Assembly (NCBI GenBank): GCA_020631735.1
Contig: CM036197.1
Span: forward strand, 42,145,880-42,209,879
Origin: Saccharum officinarum
Taxonomy: Eukaryota > Streptophyta > Magnoliopsida > Poales > Poaceae
Direction of reading: 5' to 3'
DNA length: 64,000 nucleotides
Notes under the pieces: generated by a model
Database searches by the model: none
The model's input: the letters and a program-made list of their open reading frames with translations, nothing else
What the model was told of the DNA's origin: nothing
Part shown: piece by piece, positions 33,890 to 45,530 of the stretch
How the letters are laid out: each line of letters opens with the position of its first letter
How positions within the stretch are numbered: position 1 is the first letter of the stretch
Made by a program: the position numbers and the translations under genes

Positions 33890-36300
33890 CTAAGGATCTG
33901 ACGGGGGAACAGAAGCTGTCGTGTCGGGTGTCGAGGAGCGTGGAGTGATCACGGACTGCGAAGTATCCTCCTTAGACTCTAAACTATTAGGCTGACCCTC
34001 TGAAGAAGGATGTGGCAGTGAAGCGGTCTGGGTCTGTAGAGCAGGTGCAGTAACTGAAGGTGTAGTAGCAACAATAGGAGCAGTCACTGTCGCCTGAGCC
34101 TGAAAGACACCAAGAGTAGGAGGATCTGTCGAAGCAACTAAGGATGGCACAGTCTCTGTAGTTGCGGCCCCTGACACTGGAAGAACAGCAGTCTCTGAAG
34201 GTGACATCTCTGAAGTGGTCACAAAAGTGGTGTACGAAGGTGTCGGCTGTCCAGTCAGCTCACTGTAGGTGGCACTGAAGTCAGGGAACGGAGTGCCTGA
34301 GAGGAGGTGAGGTCTCGGCTGAGCTGGTGGAGTGAACCCGTCTGAATAGGAGTGTAACTCAGGGACTGAAACATCTGAGGCACCTACTGCTAGGGAGAGG
34401 TGTACTAAAAACTCGGTTGTCCCTGACTCTGAGGTCCACTAGACTGTAGTGCTGGAGTCAGGATAGACGGTGGTGGAGGTACCCTAACAGTGACTAGGTG
34501 TCGCAGGAGCTTTAGATACTACTGTTGGGTGGCTGCCTGCTGCCTCTGCATCTCAAACTGCTGCCTCTAAAACTCCAGCTGCTGCCTCTGGAACTCGTCC
34601 TGACGAGCCTGAATCTGAGCAAATGCGGCAGCTGTGTCCTGAGTCTGTCTCTGCATCTGAACCTCCTATCTCTCCTGGGCCTGGGTCAGCCTCTCAAGAA
34701 TAGCCACCATGGCTGGGTCGGAGCGAGAGGCTAAGCCTGAACCATGGGCCTCATGGTCGTGAGGTCGAGGAGAGCGATACCGGGGGATGGGCTGGTAATC
34801 CTCATCCATGCTGTCAGTAGCAACGTCCTCGACTGGATCAGCCGGCTGAGCATCAAGATCTACTAGCTCTACCTCAGTAAGACCCTCAATGGTCTCGTCC
34901 TGCTCAGCAGTTGTCTCTGGTACCTCTGGCCTCTGACGCTATTCTGGGCCAGGTGCCTGCTCTCTGGTAACTGATGCCCATAGCTGTCGAATATCATACT
35001 CTAGAAAAGTTGTAGTGGTATCAGATATCTCTGCTCTAATCTCTGCAGGCAGGTCACACGCAGATCTGATGATAAAACATATCCAATGAGCATACGGAAG
35101 CTGCATGTGACCCTTGAATCCCTCTGCCAAGGTGTCCTCCATCTCACATAGCATCAGATCCCAAAGGTCGAACGGTGTCTGTGAGATGAGGTGATGTACT
35201 ACCCATAGCTGCATGCGAGTCAATCCCTCTCTGTATCCAAGCCTCGGAAGTAGTGTCCGCCTCATAATAGCATCAAGTACTCTGGCTAGCGGTGTCAGGC
35301 TGGCAGGTGTACGTCTAGACCCCTTGCCAAAAGGCTCACGGAAGCAGGGTCTGATCATGTCTGTAGGGGGCACTGTCCCGCCATGAGGGCATCTCGGAGG
35401 TGCAGTCTGTCCAAAACACAGCTGGTGTATCTTTGTCTCTGAAGCTGGGAGTCTGAGGATCTCCCGCACCCTAGTGTTGTATAGTCTGCGGTCACTGCCT
35501 CTAAATGCAAAGTGAATAAACTCATGTGCTAGGTCAATCCAAAGTGAAGAATATAACTCTCTAACCCAGGTCCCGTAGTATGCTCCAGTCCATCTAAGAA
35601 GATCTGATAATTCAGGTAGAAAGGACAGATACGGACGAAGCTGCTCACCAACCACCTCAACTAAGGCCTCTAGTCGACAGACTCTCTGAGGTCTAAAAGC
35701 AATCCCACTGTTGACATAGGCTCTATAGAAGTCCTCGTGCAGAGGAGTATAGAAACCCTCTGAAGCCCAGGGATCCCGCTGAGGTGGGAACCACCGAGTG
35801 ACCTCAACGAACCTGAGGGCCTAGACCTGTCTAGCTGTAGCTCCCCTGAGGTCAAAGTGCTCAACTGGGGGGTGACCTCGAGCCCTGGGAGGTGGATGAC
35901 CTCCACGACACTGACCCTCTGGCCTAGGAGTCACCTGAGCTCGCGTACGTCCTGAGCGACGATGTTATGGAGAGTGAACTGTTTGCTCCTCAGTCTCCTC
36001 TGGGTCCTCGGTAGGCTGCTCTGCAGGTGCATCCACTATCTCTTCGGTAGCCTCAGTACCGAGCTATCGACCTTCAAGGTGAAAGCGACTCTCGCCAATA
36101 CGTATACCACTACTCCTGCCACCTCTCTCTACTGCCTCTGCTGCATCTGCAACTGCCTGAGCCACCTCTACCTCTGTGAGTGTCCTCTTTCTCTTCTTGA
36201 CAGCTATCTTCACTCGCTTGCCGCGAGCTACCTCTGTCCTCCTAGGAGGACTCTCGTCCCCGTCACTAGGTGCACCACCAGCATTCTTGCAGCGAACCAT
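33890..36300 (-). pseudogene. Extra coding region of the copia element, function unknown
   Basis: Lies between RNase H and the 3' LTR, in the same sense as pol. ATG at 36298-36300 opens a frame with basic KRVKIAVKKRKR near residue 30. After in-frame stops, the same frame continues as a 238-codon open stretch (34939-35655; blocks LRWTGAYYGTWVRELY, LRLPASETKIHQLCFG, and TRMQLWVVHHLISQTPFDLW). Then come an acidic linker, a glutamine-rich probable coiled coil (QARQDEFQRQQ), and a serine/threonine/proline-rich end. Extra ORFs at this site in some Sireviruses are called env-like, but I see no signal peptide or membrane segment, so I do not use that name. Several stops and at least one frame change show decay. 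Confidence 0.55.
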
Positions 36301-37951
36301 ACTGACAAACTGCTGTATCTGAGAAAATCTAGATAGTAACAGATGATGAACTGACGCTCGTGAGACTTGGCCTCAATTCATATCCGCAGGCTTGGCCTCG
36401 GATTCACAACTGATCACCTGACACACACAGCACCGACAGGACGAACTGAAACGATAGAATAGATGGATATACTATAAGCAGCATATATTTTCTAATAGAT
36501 GAGTAAGATCCTAATGAAAGCAAGCATATTAGATGAGATGTGAAAGGACCTCGATAGCTACCTCGGATGAGCGGAGTTCCGATGAACGGAAGATGATCTC
36601 GACGCGCTAGGGTTACCTGGAAACAACGATCGAAACCCTGGAGTACCGATGAGATCAAAGATTGTATTAGTAATTCACTGGAAAATCAACGACAAACCCT
36701 AATCCAAGGCTAAGACGTCACCTTGCGGAGACAGAGACATTCACGGAGACGAAAACTCATGAAAAACACGACTAGGGTTAGGGTTAGGTCTCTGGTGTGT
36801 GGGGCTACTCGGCTGTGGTGGCTCGGCTATAGAGGCGCGCGTGCTCAGGTAGCAAGCTCGGACACGCTGCGGCGGCAGTGGCGCGGGCAGTGAGCATGGG
36901 CGCGCGGAGGCGGTGCGGTGGCGCGCGCGGCTGCGAACGCGGGCGCGGAGGCACGGCGCGGCTGCGGTGGCGAGGAGGCGGCGCTCGGGCGCGGGCGCAG
37001 AGGCACGGCGCGGCTGCAGATGCGGTGGCGCGGCGGCTCGGCGAGGAGGTGGCTCTCGGGATCTCGGCGAGGTCAGCTTGGGTATGGGCGGTGGATTGAG
37101 ATGGAAAAGAAGACGAACGAGATCCGAACGTACGGTTAAAAAGGGTGAGATCCGCTTTTCGCGTGATGACTGGACGCGGTGGTCGCATCACCGGACACGG
37201 TGGAGGCAGCGTCCGGTCACAGTCCAGTAAGCTCCTGGAATGACCGGACGCGTCCGATTATGCATGATCGGACGCTGACAGAGTCCGGTCATATTTTGTC
37301 CGGAAAACTAAAACGGATGACCGGACGCGGTGGTGGTGGCCGGGACCGGACGCGGTGGTCAGCAACTGCACGTCCGATGCAGCGTCTGGTTAGAGATCTC
37401 AAAGAAATTCTTCGGGAATGACTGGACACGCTGGTGAACGCCGGGACCGGACGCGGTGGTCAGCAACGACGCGTCCGGTGCAGCGTCCGGTCCAGCGTCC
37501 GGTCGCTGTTTAACGCCTTTCTTCAATCCAATCTTTGACGTGACTTCTCCCAATCAAGTTCCAATTCAAAGAGACTCAAATAAACATTAATTAGAACCTA
37601 ATATGAGTGACCTTACTCAAACCCTCAAGTTTTTCAAAGTATTTTGCCTTAGGCTAGTATTATTTTTAAGGAAATACGCAATAAACACCCGAGGAGCAAC
37701 ATATGGCCATGCAATAGAGTTTGTGAAACCTTGGGAGCTTCAAATGCTCTCTCTATTCATGGACGAACACAGAGGTTACTCAAAGCTAAACCGAAAAGAA
37801 ACGACAAAGCAACAACCATGCATATGCAATACAAAGCGAGAAAGGAAGACTAGGTTGCTTGTCAAGTTTGATCCACGGTTAGGCTTCTTCACTCCTCCAA
37901 AGGAGGGTTATCGTAACCGTGTTAGACAAGTTCTAAATGCATTGTGGGAAA
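36301..37951 (-). other. Non-coding spacer of the copia element with a GC-rich repeat and a palindrome array
   Basis: 36840-37080 is very GC-rich with an internal tandem repeat (GGCGCGGAGGCACGGCGCGG and a near copy about 50 bp on). Open frames there on both strands are composition artefacts. 37165-37510 holds a second set of GACCGGACGCG-type words like those in the LTRs, lying upstream of the extra coding region. The rest up to RNase H shows no coding sequence. Confidence 0.5.
37165..37510 (-). repeat. Internal GACCGGACGCG array
   Basis: About ten copies of the unit (GACCGGACGCGGTGGTC, GCGTCCGGTC and variants) in both orientations, within the internal region and not in an LTR. It sits about 0.9 kb upstream of the extra ORF start, in the same relation that the LTR arrays have to gag. 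Confidence 0.65.
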
Positions 37952-39394
37952 TTAAACGTGACATATAATACAATGCAATGCAAGGGACAACACAAGCTCA
38001 TTTTTAAAGTTACTAGAGTCAAGCACATTTAGTTCACTTCTCAACCTACAAAAGGTAGCTTCATCTAAAGGTTTAGTGAAGATATCCGCTAATTGATTTT
38101 CACTTCTTACACCTTCTAGTAATATATCATTTTTAGCAACATGATCTCTTAGAAAGTGGTGGCGGATATCAATGTGCTTGGTGCGTGAGTGTTGTACCAG
38201 ATTATTAGCAATTTTAACGACACTTTCATTGTCACATAAAAGTGGCACCTTTTCAAGAATAACTCCATAGTCTAGGAGGGTTTGTTTCATGTATAAGATT
38301 TGTGCACAACAAGCCCCCGCGGCAATGTATTCTGCCTCGGCGGTGGACAAAGCCACACTATTTTGCTTCTTAGATGACCAAGATACTAAGAACCTTCCAA
38401 GCAAATGGCACCCTCCGGATGTGCTTTTTCTATCAATTTTGCAACCGGTATAATCCGAATTGGAATAGCCAACTAGTTAGAATCTAGCTCCTTTGGGGTA
38501 CCAAAGGCCGATGCTTGGGGTGTACTTAAGATGTCTTAAAATTCTTTTTACGGCACTTAGGTGAGGTTCTTTAGGGCACGCTTGAAAGCGAGCACACATG
38601 CACACACTAAACATGATATTGGGCCTAGATGCGGTAAGGTACAACAAGCTATCAATCATAGAACGGTAAAGAGTTTGATCAATTGGTTTACCTCCCTCAT
38701 CTAGGTCGAGATGTCCATTAGATGGCATTGGGGTCTTGATTGACTTACACTCTTCCATCTTGAATCTTTTGAGAAGATCCTTGGTATACTTTTCTTGAGA
38801 GATAAAAATTCCTTCTCTTGTTTGCTTGACTTGAAAACCAAGGAAGAATGTTAGCTCACCAATCATTGACATCTCGAACTCCTTCGACATCAATTCACCA
38901 AATTCTTTGCAATAATCTTCATTTGTTGACCCGAAGATGATATCATCAACATAGACTTGACAAATGAAGATCTCTCCATTAAGCTTCTTGGTGAATAGTG
39001 TGGTGTCAACCTTCCCAATAGTGAAGCCCTTCTCAATGAGGAAGTCCCGGAGGCGCTCATACCACGCTCTAGGGGCTTGCTTGAGCCCATATAGCGCTTT
39101 GGACAACCTATAAACATGATTAGGATATCTAGGGTCTTCAAACCCGAGAGGTTGTTCAACATAGACTAGTTCATTTATGAAGCCATTTAAAAATACACTT
39201 TTCACATCCATTTGATATAGTTTCATTTCATGATGTGATGCATATGCAAGAAGGATACGAATGGTTTCAAGTCTTGCAATGGGTGCAAAGGTCTCTCCAA
39301 AATCAAGACCTTCAACTTGAGAGAACCCCTTTGCAACTAGTCTTGCCTTGTTCCTCACTACTACGCCTTGATCATCTTGCTTGTTGTGGAACAC

Positions 39395-41332
39395 TGAAAG
39401 GTCTTGATGGCTAGAGGGGGGGTGAATAGCCTTTTAAAATTTTCTACAAAGACAAGCTAAACAAGTTTATCAATATAACAAATAGCGAGATGCGAGTTTT
39501 GCTTAGCCTACGGGGTGTTTGCAAGCCACCTAACCAATTCACAATTCTAGTATAATTGCACTCAACCGCACAAGTCAAACCGAGAAGGTAACTACAACTA
39601 CAACTAGCAAGCTACATAAAAGAGCTACTAAAGCAAAGCTAACTAGCTAGTAAAGATAACTAATAAAGTAATGTGGAGTTGAGTTAGGAGAGTTTCACCG
39701 AGGGGCGAAGTATTGAGCCAACCAATATGATCAACAATGAATACCAAGATAACCAAACACCGAGATCAATCAATCACAATATGAAAGTGATGACACGAAG
39801 ATTTATCCCAAGGTTCACGTGCTTGCCGGCACGCTAGTCCTCGTTGTGTCCCTCTTCACCACGTGGTTCGGTGGCTAATCGGTCTCACACCGAGCCTCTC
39901 AAAAGGCGCCACAAGAACCTACCAAATGGCAAAAGGTTGCAATGACACGAGAAATTTACTAACGTTGCCTTTGGCGCTTCGCCGAGGTAGGCACAAACCC
40001 CTCACAAACACCGGAGGTGGCCAAGAACAATCACCAACTCTTGCCAACGCCTCCAAGCTGCTCCAAGTCGTCTAGGTGGTGGCAACCACCAAGAGAAACA
40101 AGAATCCTGCAGCAAATCAACCACCAAGTGCCAACAAGATGCAATCTCACAATGCAAATGCACTTGGGTCACTCAATCTCACTTCTAATATGCAAGGAAG
40201 CAAGAGAGATGAGTGAGAGGGGAGTTGCTTAGCTCAAAGTGCTCACAAGTATGTCAAAATGTTCAAGAGAGAGAGCCTTGAGCCGGCCAACGAGTATTTA
40301 TAGACGTACCGCTTCGAATAGAGCCGTTAGAAACTTAAACAGTCGAATTCGTGCTGACCGGACACGCTGGTCCAACTGACCGGACACGCTGGTCGCACAA
40401 CGGCTAAGTCGCGAAGCACTGACCGGACGCGCTGGTCTAACTGACCGGACGTGCCGGTTGCCCAACGGCTAACTGCGAAGCAACGACCGGACACGCTGGT
40501 CGCACAGACCGGACACGCTGGAAACGACCGGATGCGCTGGTCCCGTGAGTGACCGGACGCGCTGGTCACCAGAGCAGCGCTCAATGGAACAACGACCGGA
40601 CGCGCTGAAGAAAATGACTGGACGCCACAGTGCCCGCGTCCGGTTAGAGTCCAGTAAGCTCCCTGAACGACCAGACGCGTCCGATCGTCAGTGACCGGAC
40701 GCGCTGCGCGTCCGATCATCAAACAGAAAAGCGCGCAGACGCTGAATGCTGACCGGACGCGTCCGGTCATCCAGAGACCACGTCCGGTTCAGCGTCCGGT
40801 CACCTCTGTGACCTCCGTTCGCCTCCATTTCTTTTCCGGACTTCCGGCGTAGTGGAAAATAGTTGTTTCAACTCCTCGAAAATGCCTCTCTACCGCTCAA
40901 ACTCCACTGCCTTCGCAAACATGCTAACACCACCAAGTGATCTCATCATGTGTGAGTGTGTTAGCATTTTCACAATCATTTTTCGAGGCGATATTAGTTC
41001 TATCCAAATGCATATGATCATGAAATGCACATCTAGAGGCACTTAGGAGTTCAATAGCCGCGTCATTCCCCTCTTTATAGTATGGCTATCTATCCTATAA
41101 TGTAACCACACCCACTAGGTGTCTTGGTTACTAAAACACAACCCTTAGGCATATACCTTTGCCTTGATCACGTAGGGTTGCGTCTAAATCCAAGTGTGGC
41201 CATCATGATCACCATGTCCATCTTGCCACCAACCTTGGAATGTACTAATCCTCATATGCTACATACAACTTAGGCATAGGATTAGTACTTAGGCATTGTC
41301 ACTAATTACCAACACCAAACATAGGACTTTCA
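39395..41332 (-). mobile_element. Solo LTR inside the copia reverse transcriptase (solo LTR 1)
   Basis: TGAAAGGTCTTGATGG...ATAGGACTTTCA, 1,938 bp, flanked by AACAC (39390-39394 and 41333-41337). Coding sequence reads across once it and one duplication copy are left out (GTKWVF then HNKQDDQG). TATA-like sequence (minus strand) near 40296-40304; GACCGGACGCG array at about 40350-40805 upstream of it. Its start and end resemble those of the host copia LTR, so it comes from a related Sirevirus-like family. Confidence 0.9.
40350..40805 (-). promoter_or_regulatory. GACCGGACGCG array in solo LTR 1
   Basis: About fourteen units such as GACCGGACACGCTGGTC and GACCGGACGCGTCCGGTC. Same position relative to the TATA box as in the host LTRs, about 50 bp upstream. 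Confidence 0.6.
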
Positions 41333-43145
41333 AACACCCACTTGGTTCCAATGACTCTTGCACCTTTTGGATGCTCTTCAAGTGTCCAAACTTGATTGCG
41401 GGCAAAGTTGTTCAATTCTTCATGCATAGCATTCACCCAATCCGAATCTTGAAGAGCTTCTTCTACATTCTTAGGTTCAAGACAAGAGACAAAAGAGTGA
41501 TGTTCAACAAAAGAAGTAAGCTTTTGAGATTGAGTCATTACACCCTTTGTTGGACTCCCTATGATGAGATCTTATGGATGTGCTTGAAGTAGAGGTGAGT
41601 TTCTTCTATCAACCACTTGAGGAGAGGGATGGGGAGCATCAACATCTTGAGCTTGTGCCTCGGCTTGTTGATGAGAGACATGAGTATCTTCATTTTCAAC
41701 TCTCTCATTCTTGTCATCATCTTGAGGCACATGTGATGAAGATGGTGGATTAACAATTTGTACATCGTCTTCATCATCTTTAGGCTTGATGTCTCCCACC
41801 GGCATGTTCTTCATGGCCTCTCTCAATGGTTCATCACATACATCATCACAATTCTCAATTGCTCCTTGGGAGCCGTTAGATTCATCAAATTCCACATCAT
41901 ATGTTTCTTTAACCAAACCGGTGGCATGGTTAAATACTCTATATGCTTTGGACTTTGATGAGTAACCAACAAGAAAACCAATATCACAACGTCTTTGAAA
42001 CTTCCCTAGGTGTTGATGCTTCTTATAGATGTAGCATTTGCAACCAAACACCCAGAAGAATGAGACGTCCGTCTTTTTCCCATTTAGCAACTCATAGGGG
42101 GTCTTGCCAAGAAACTTTTGTAGGAAGAGGCGATTTGAAGCATAGCATGCGGTGTTGATTGCCTCAGCCCATAATTTTTCTGGTGTGTTGTACTCATCTA
42201 GCATTGTTCTTGTAAGAGTGATCAAAGTCCGGTTCTTTCTCTCAACTACACCATTTTGTTGAGGAGTGTAGGTTGATGAAACTTCATGCTTGATTCCAAT
42301 TTCATCACAATAAGCTTCAATGTTTGTGTTATCAAACTCTTTGCCATTGTCACTTCTAATCTTCTTTATCTTGACTTCAAATTTATTTTGAGCTCTCTTT
42401 GCAAACTTCTTGAAGAAAGTCCAAGTGTATCTTGAGTAGTCATCCACAATCACTAGGCAATAGAGATTTCCACCCAAGCTCTTGTAAGTTGTAGGACCAA
42501 ACAAATCCATGTGAAGAAGTTCTAATACTCTTGATGTTGACATGTAAGCTTTGGTTGGATGAGTATTTGCAACTTGTTTGCCAGCTTGACATGCACTACA
42601 AGGTTTGTCCTTCTCAAACTTTACATCCTTCAAACCTCTCACTAATTCTTTCTTCAATAGCTTGTTGAGAGTGTTCATTCCAACATGAGCAAGCCTCCTA
42701 TGCCAAAGCCACCCAAGTGTAGTTTTGGTGAACAAACATGTCATCAAGTTTGCATCTTCGGAGGTGAAGTCAACAAGATAAAGATTGTTGTATCTAAAAC
42801 CTTTGAAAATCACTTGCTTTTCATCTATCTTTGTAACTACCACTTCATTAGGAGTGAACAAGCATTGGTAGCCAAGGTCACAAAGTTACCCAACGGATAG
42901 TAAGTTAAAACTCAATGAAGCAACATAGAGCACATTTGAGAGAGAGTGATCATTTGATATTGCAATCTTGCCTATACCCTTGACTTTGCTCTTCTAATTG
43001 TCCCCAAATATGATCTTCTCTTGACATTCCCCATTCTCTTCAAGTGAGGTGAACATACGAGGATCACTGGTCATATGTTGAGTGCAACCACTATCAATCA
43101 CCCAATGAGATCCACCAGTCTTGTAGTTCACCTACACACAAGAGA

Positions 43146-45477
43146 TTAAGCCTTTTGTTTAGGGACCCAAACTTGAGAGAGACCCTTGACTTTCTCAACT
43201 AGTGACTTGGCAACCCATATTTTCTTTGGCCTATTTTTGTTAGGGGGACCCAAGAATATGACTTTCATCTTTCCATTTGAATCTTTTCTAAGCATGTAAT
43301 GAGCATTGAAAGCAAAGGGTCTAGCATGCTTGGGCAAGGGTTGTGGTGGTGGAGTTTTGCACTCATGAGCAAAATGGCCTTCTTATCCACACTCAACACA
43401 TCTCTTTGACTTGGGCTTTGACTTGCTTTGTTGTTGTTGAGCTTTAGCCTTCTTCTCTTGATTTGCCAAGTAACCAATGCCACTTCTATCCATCTTCATG
43501 ACGGTGTTCATGAGTAGCTCACTTTGCAAATGTTGGCCTCTTGTGAACTTGCTTAGGCCGGTCTTGAGATGCTCTTTTTCTTGCTTGAGCTTTTTGTTTT
43601 CTTCAATAAGTGACTCATTTGGTGCTTGCTTTTCAAGAGCCATCAACTTCTTGTTCTCATTCTTAAGCATCTTATTTTCACTCTTGAGCTTGACATACTC
43701 ATCATAGTTGTCGGACTCAACCACACTCTTGCATTTGCCGCTAGAGCCTTGCTCAAAGTTCTCAATAATCAAATCATCATATGATGTAGCTATATCAATC
43801 TTAACAACTTGGTTAGTAGCATCATGTGTCTCAAGAACAAGCTCATTAGCAACAATAAGACTATCATAGTTGATTTTCAATGTAGTATATTCATCTTTTA
43901 GCAAGTTGAGCCTAGTGATGAGTTCACCATGCTTATTCTCAAGTTTATCATGTTTATCTCTAAGCTTTTTGTTAGAAGTTTTGAGCTCCTTGAGAGTAGA
44001 AGACATAGTTTTATTTTGATCTTTGAGCTCATCACTAATCTTGTGTGCATTCTCAAGCTTAGATGAGAGTGATTCATTTTCATTTTGAAGCTCATCATTT
44101 TTATTTCTAGTTCTTCTTATGATTTTAGAATATTTGTTCAACAATTTTACAAGTTCATCATAAGAAGGTGCATCATATTCATCATCACTATCACTACCAT
44201 CATCATCACTATCATCGTTTTGTACCTTTCGTTCACCCTTAGCCATAAGACATAGATGAGTAGTGGAAGATGATGGTGAAGGTGGCAGTGAAGGTGGTGA
44301 TGAAGATGTTGGTGAAGATGATGATGGTCCAATCACAAATGCGGCGACCTTCTCTTTCTCATCGTCGCCCTCATCGCCGGAGGACTCACATGATGACTCA
44401 ATGTCGGTGAGCCAATCACCAACAATGTAAGCTTTGCCTCCCTTCTTCTTCTTGTAGAACTATTTTCTCTTGCCATCTTTCTTTTTGTATGGCTTGTTCT
44501 TCTTTTTCTCATCTTCTTCATCACTTGAATCATCTTTCTTGCCCTTGTTCTTATTTTTGTATTTGTCTTTTGGAGGCTTCGGGCATTGATGAGCTAAGTG
44601 GCCAAGTTCACCACAATTGAAGCAATCCATCTCGGATATTGGCTTCCTTTTGCTACTTGTGAAGAATTTCTTCTTGCCATCGAACTTGATGCCACTCTTG
44701 TTGAGCTTCTTTAGCATCTTGGTGGTCTTTCTCACCATGAGTGCAAGTGATGCATCATCAATATCACTCTCCCTTGAGCTTTCTTGCACCATCATGGCTT
44801 GACCCTTCTTCTTTTTCTTTTCATGGCTAGCTTTGAAGGCCAAGTCTTTCTTCTTGGAAGATGATGAGCCCTCTTTCGGAGTGATGTGCATGTACATCTC
44901 ATGTGCATTGATCTTTCCCAATACTTGAGTCGGTGTTGCGGCGGAGAGATCACTTTGGTGAAGTACGGTGACAATGTGTCCATACTTCTCAACGGAAAGA
45001 ACACTCAAGATCCTCCTTGCAACATCCGATTGACTTATTTGAGTGAGTCCAAGAGCATTGAGATCTTCTACAAGAACATTCAATCGAGTGTACATTTCAT
45101 TAGCACTTTCTTTGGGAAGCATCTCAAAAGAGTTAATTTTCTTTAAAGCAATGTGATAGCGTTCCTCACGCTCACTCTTAGTTCCCTCATGAAGAGCATA
45201 AAGGTTTTCCCACAATTCATGAGCGTTTTTGGCATTACGCACATGATTGAAGATATCCTTGCCTAAGCCCCGGTAGAGTGCATTTTTTGCCTTTGCATTC
45301 CATCGGTTTCTTCTCGTCACCACTTGGGTTGGCGGGATCCCTAATAGGGGGAAGCCCTTCGGTTGCGGTTCTAAGACACCCAACATCTATGGCTTCGAGG
45401 TACGCCTCCATATGAATTTTCCAATATGAAAAATAGTCTCCCTCAAAAGTGGGAGGTGGTCCTTCCCCATTAGACAT
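43146..45477 (-). pseudogene. Copia gag, decayed
   Basis: ATG at 45475-45477 begins the FEGDYFSYWKIHMEAYLEA matrix-like block. A frameshift near 45300-45380 joins to the main gag domain (FNHVRNAKNAHELWENLYAL; KEGSSSSKKKDLAFK). Zinc knuckle CFNCGELGHLAHQC near 44600, then a stop at 44460. The same frame goes on as a long coiled-coil region rich in lysine, glutamate and asparagine (43450-44200) and a second zinc-knuckle half, RCVECG, with a stop inside the motif at 43383, and reaches 43146. A gag with such a C-terminal coiled coil is a feature of Sireviruses. Confidence 0.85.
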
Positions 45478-45515
45478 CTTGCTCTAGGCGGTGAAGCCTA
45501 AATAAAGAGCAACAC

Positions 45516-45528
45516 GGCTCCGATACCA
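45516..45528 (-). other. Primer-binding site, initiator tRNA-Met type
   Basis: On the minus strand TGGTATCGGAGCC lies two bases inside the 5' LTR end. It is complementary to the 3' end of initiator methionine tRNA apart from small changes, the usual copia primer. Confidence 0.85.
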
Positions 45529-45530
45529 AT

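Larger units (their letters stand above)
37952..43145 (-). pseudogene. Copia pol: integrase, reverse transcriptase, RNase H (decayed)
   Basis: Order on the minus strand: protease/GAG-pre-integrase region with WHRRLAHVGMNTLNKL near 42690, integrase core with the LLHMDLFGPT, VDDYSRYTW and SSTYTPQQNGVVERKNRT blocks, then an acidic linker, then reverse transcriptase (WVNAMHEELNNFARNQVW at 41430; LVAKGFSQVEGLDF; FLNG; YVDDIIFGS near 38940) and RNase H (LSTAEAEYIA; KHIDIRHHFLRD). The order integrase before reverse transcriptase is that of copia. A solo LTR interrupts reverse transcriptase at 39395-41332. In-frame stops are at 41572, 38477 and elsewhere. Confidence 0.9.

Noticed and set aside
33890..36300. 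Calling the extra copia ORF an envelope gene
   Set aside because: No signal peptide, membrane span or fusion-like segment could be seen.
36805..37191. GC-rich open frames on both strands (arginine/alanine-rich)
   Set aside because: Composition artefact of the GC-rich tandem repeat in the copia spacer.
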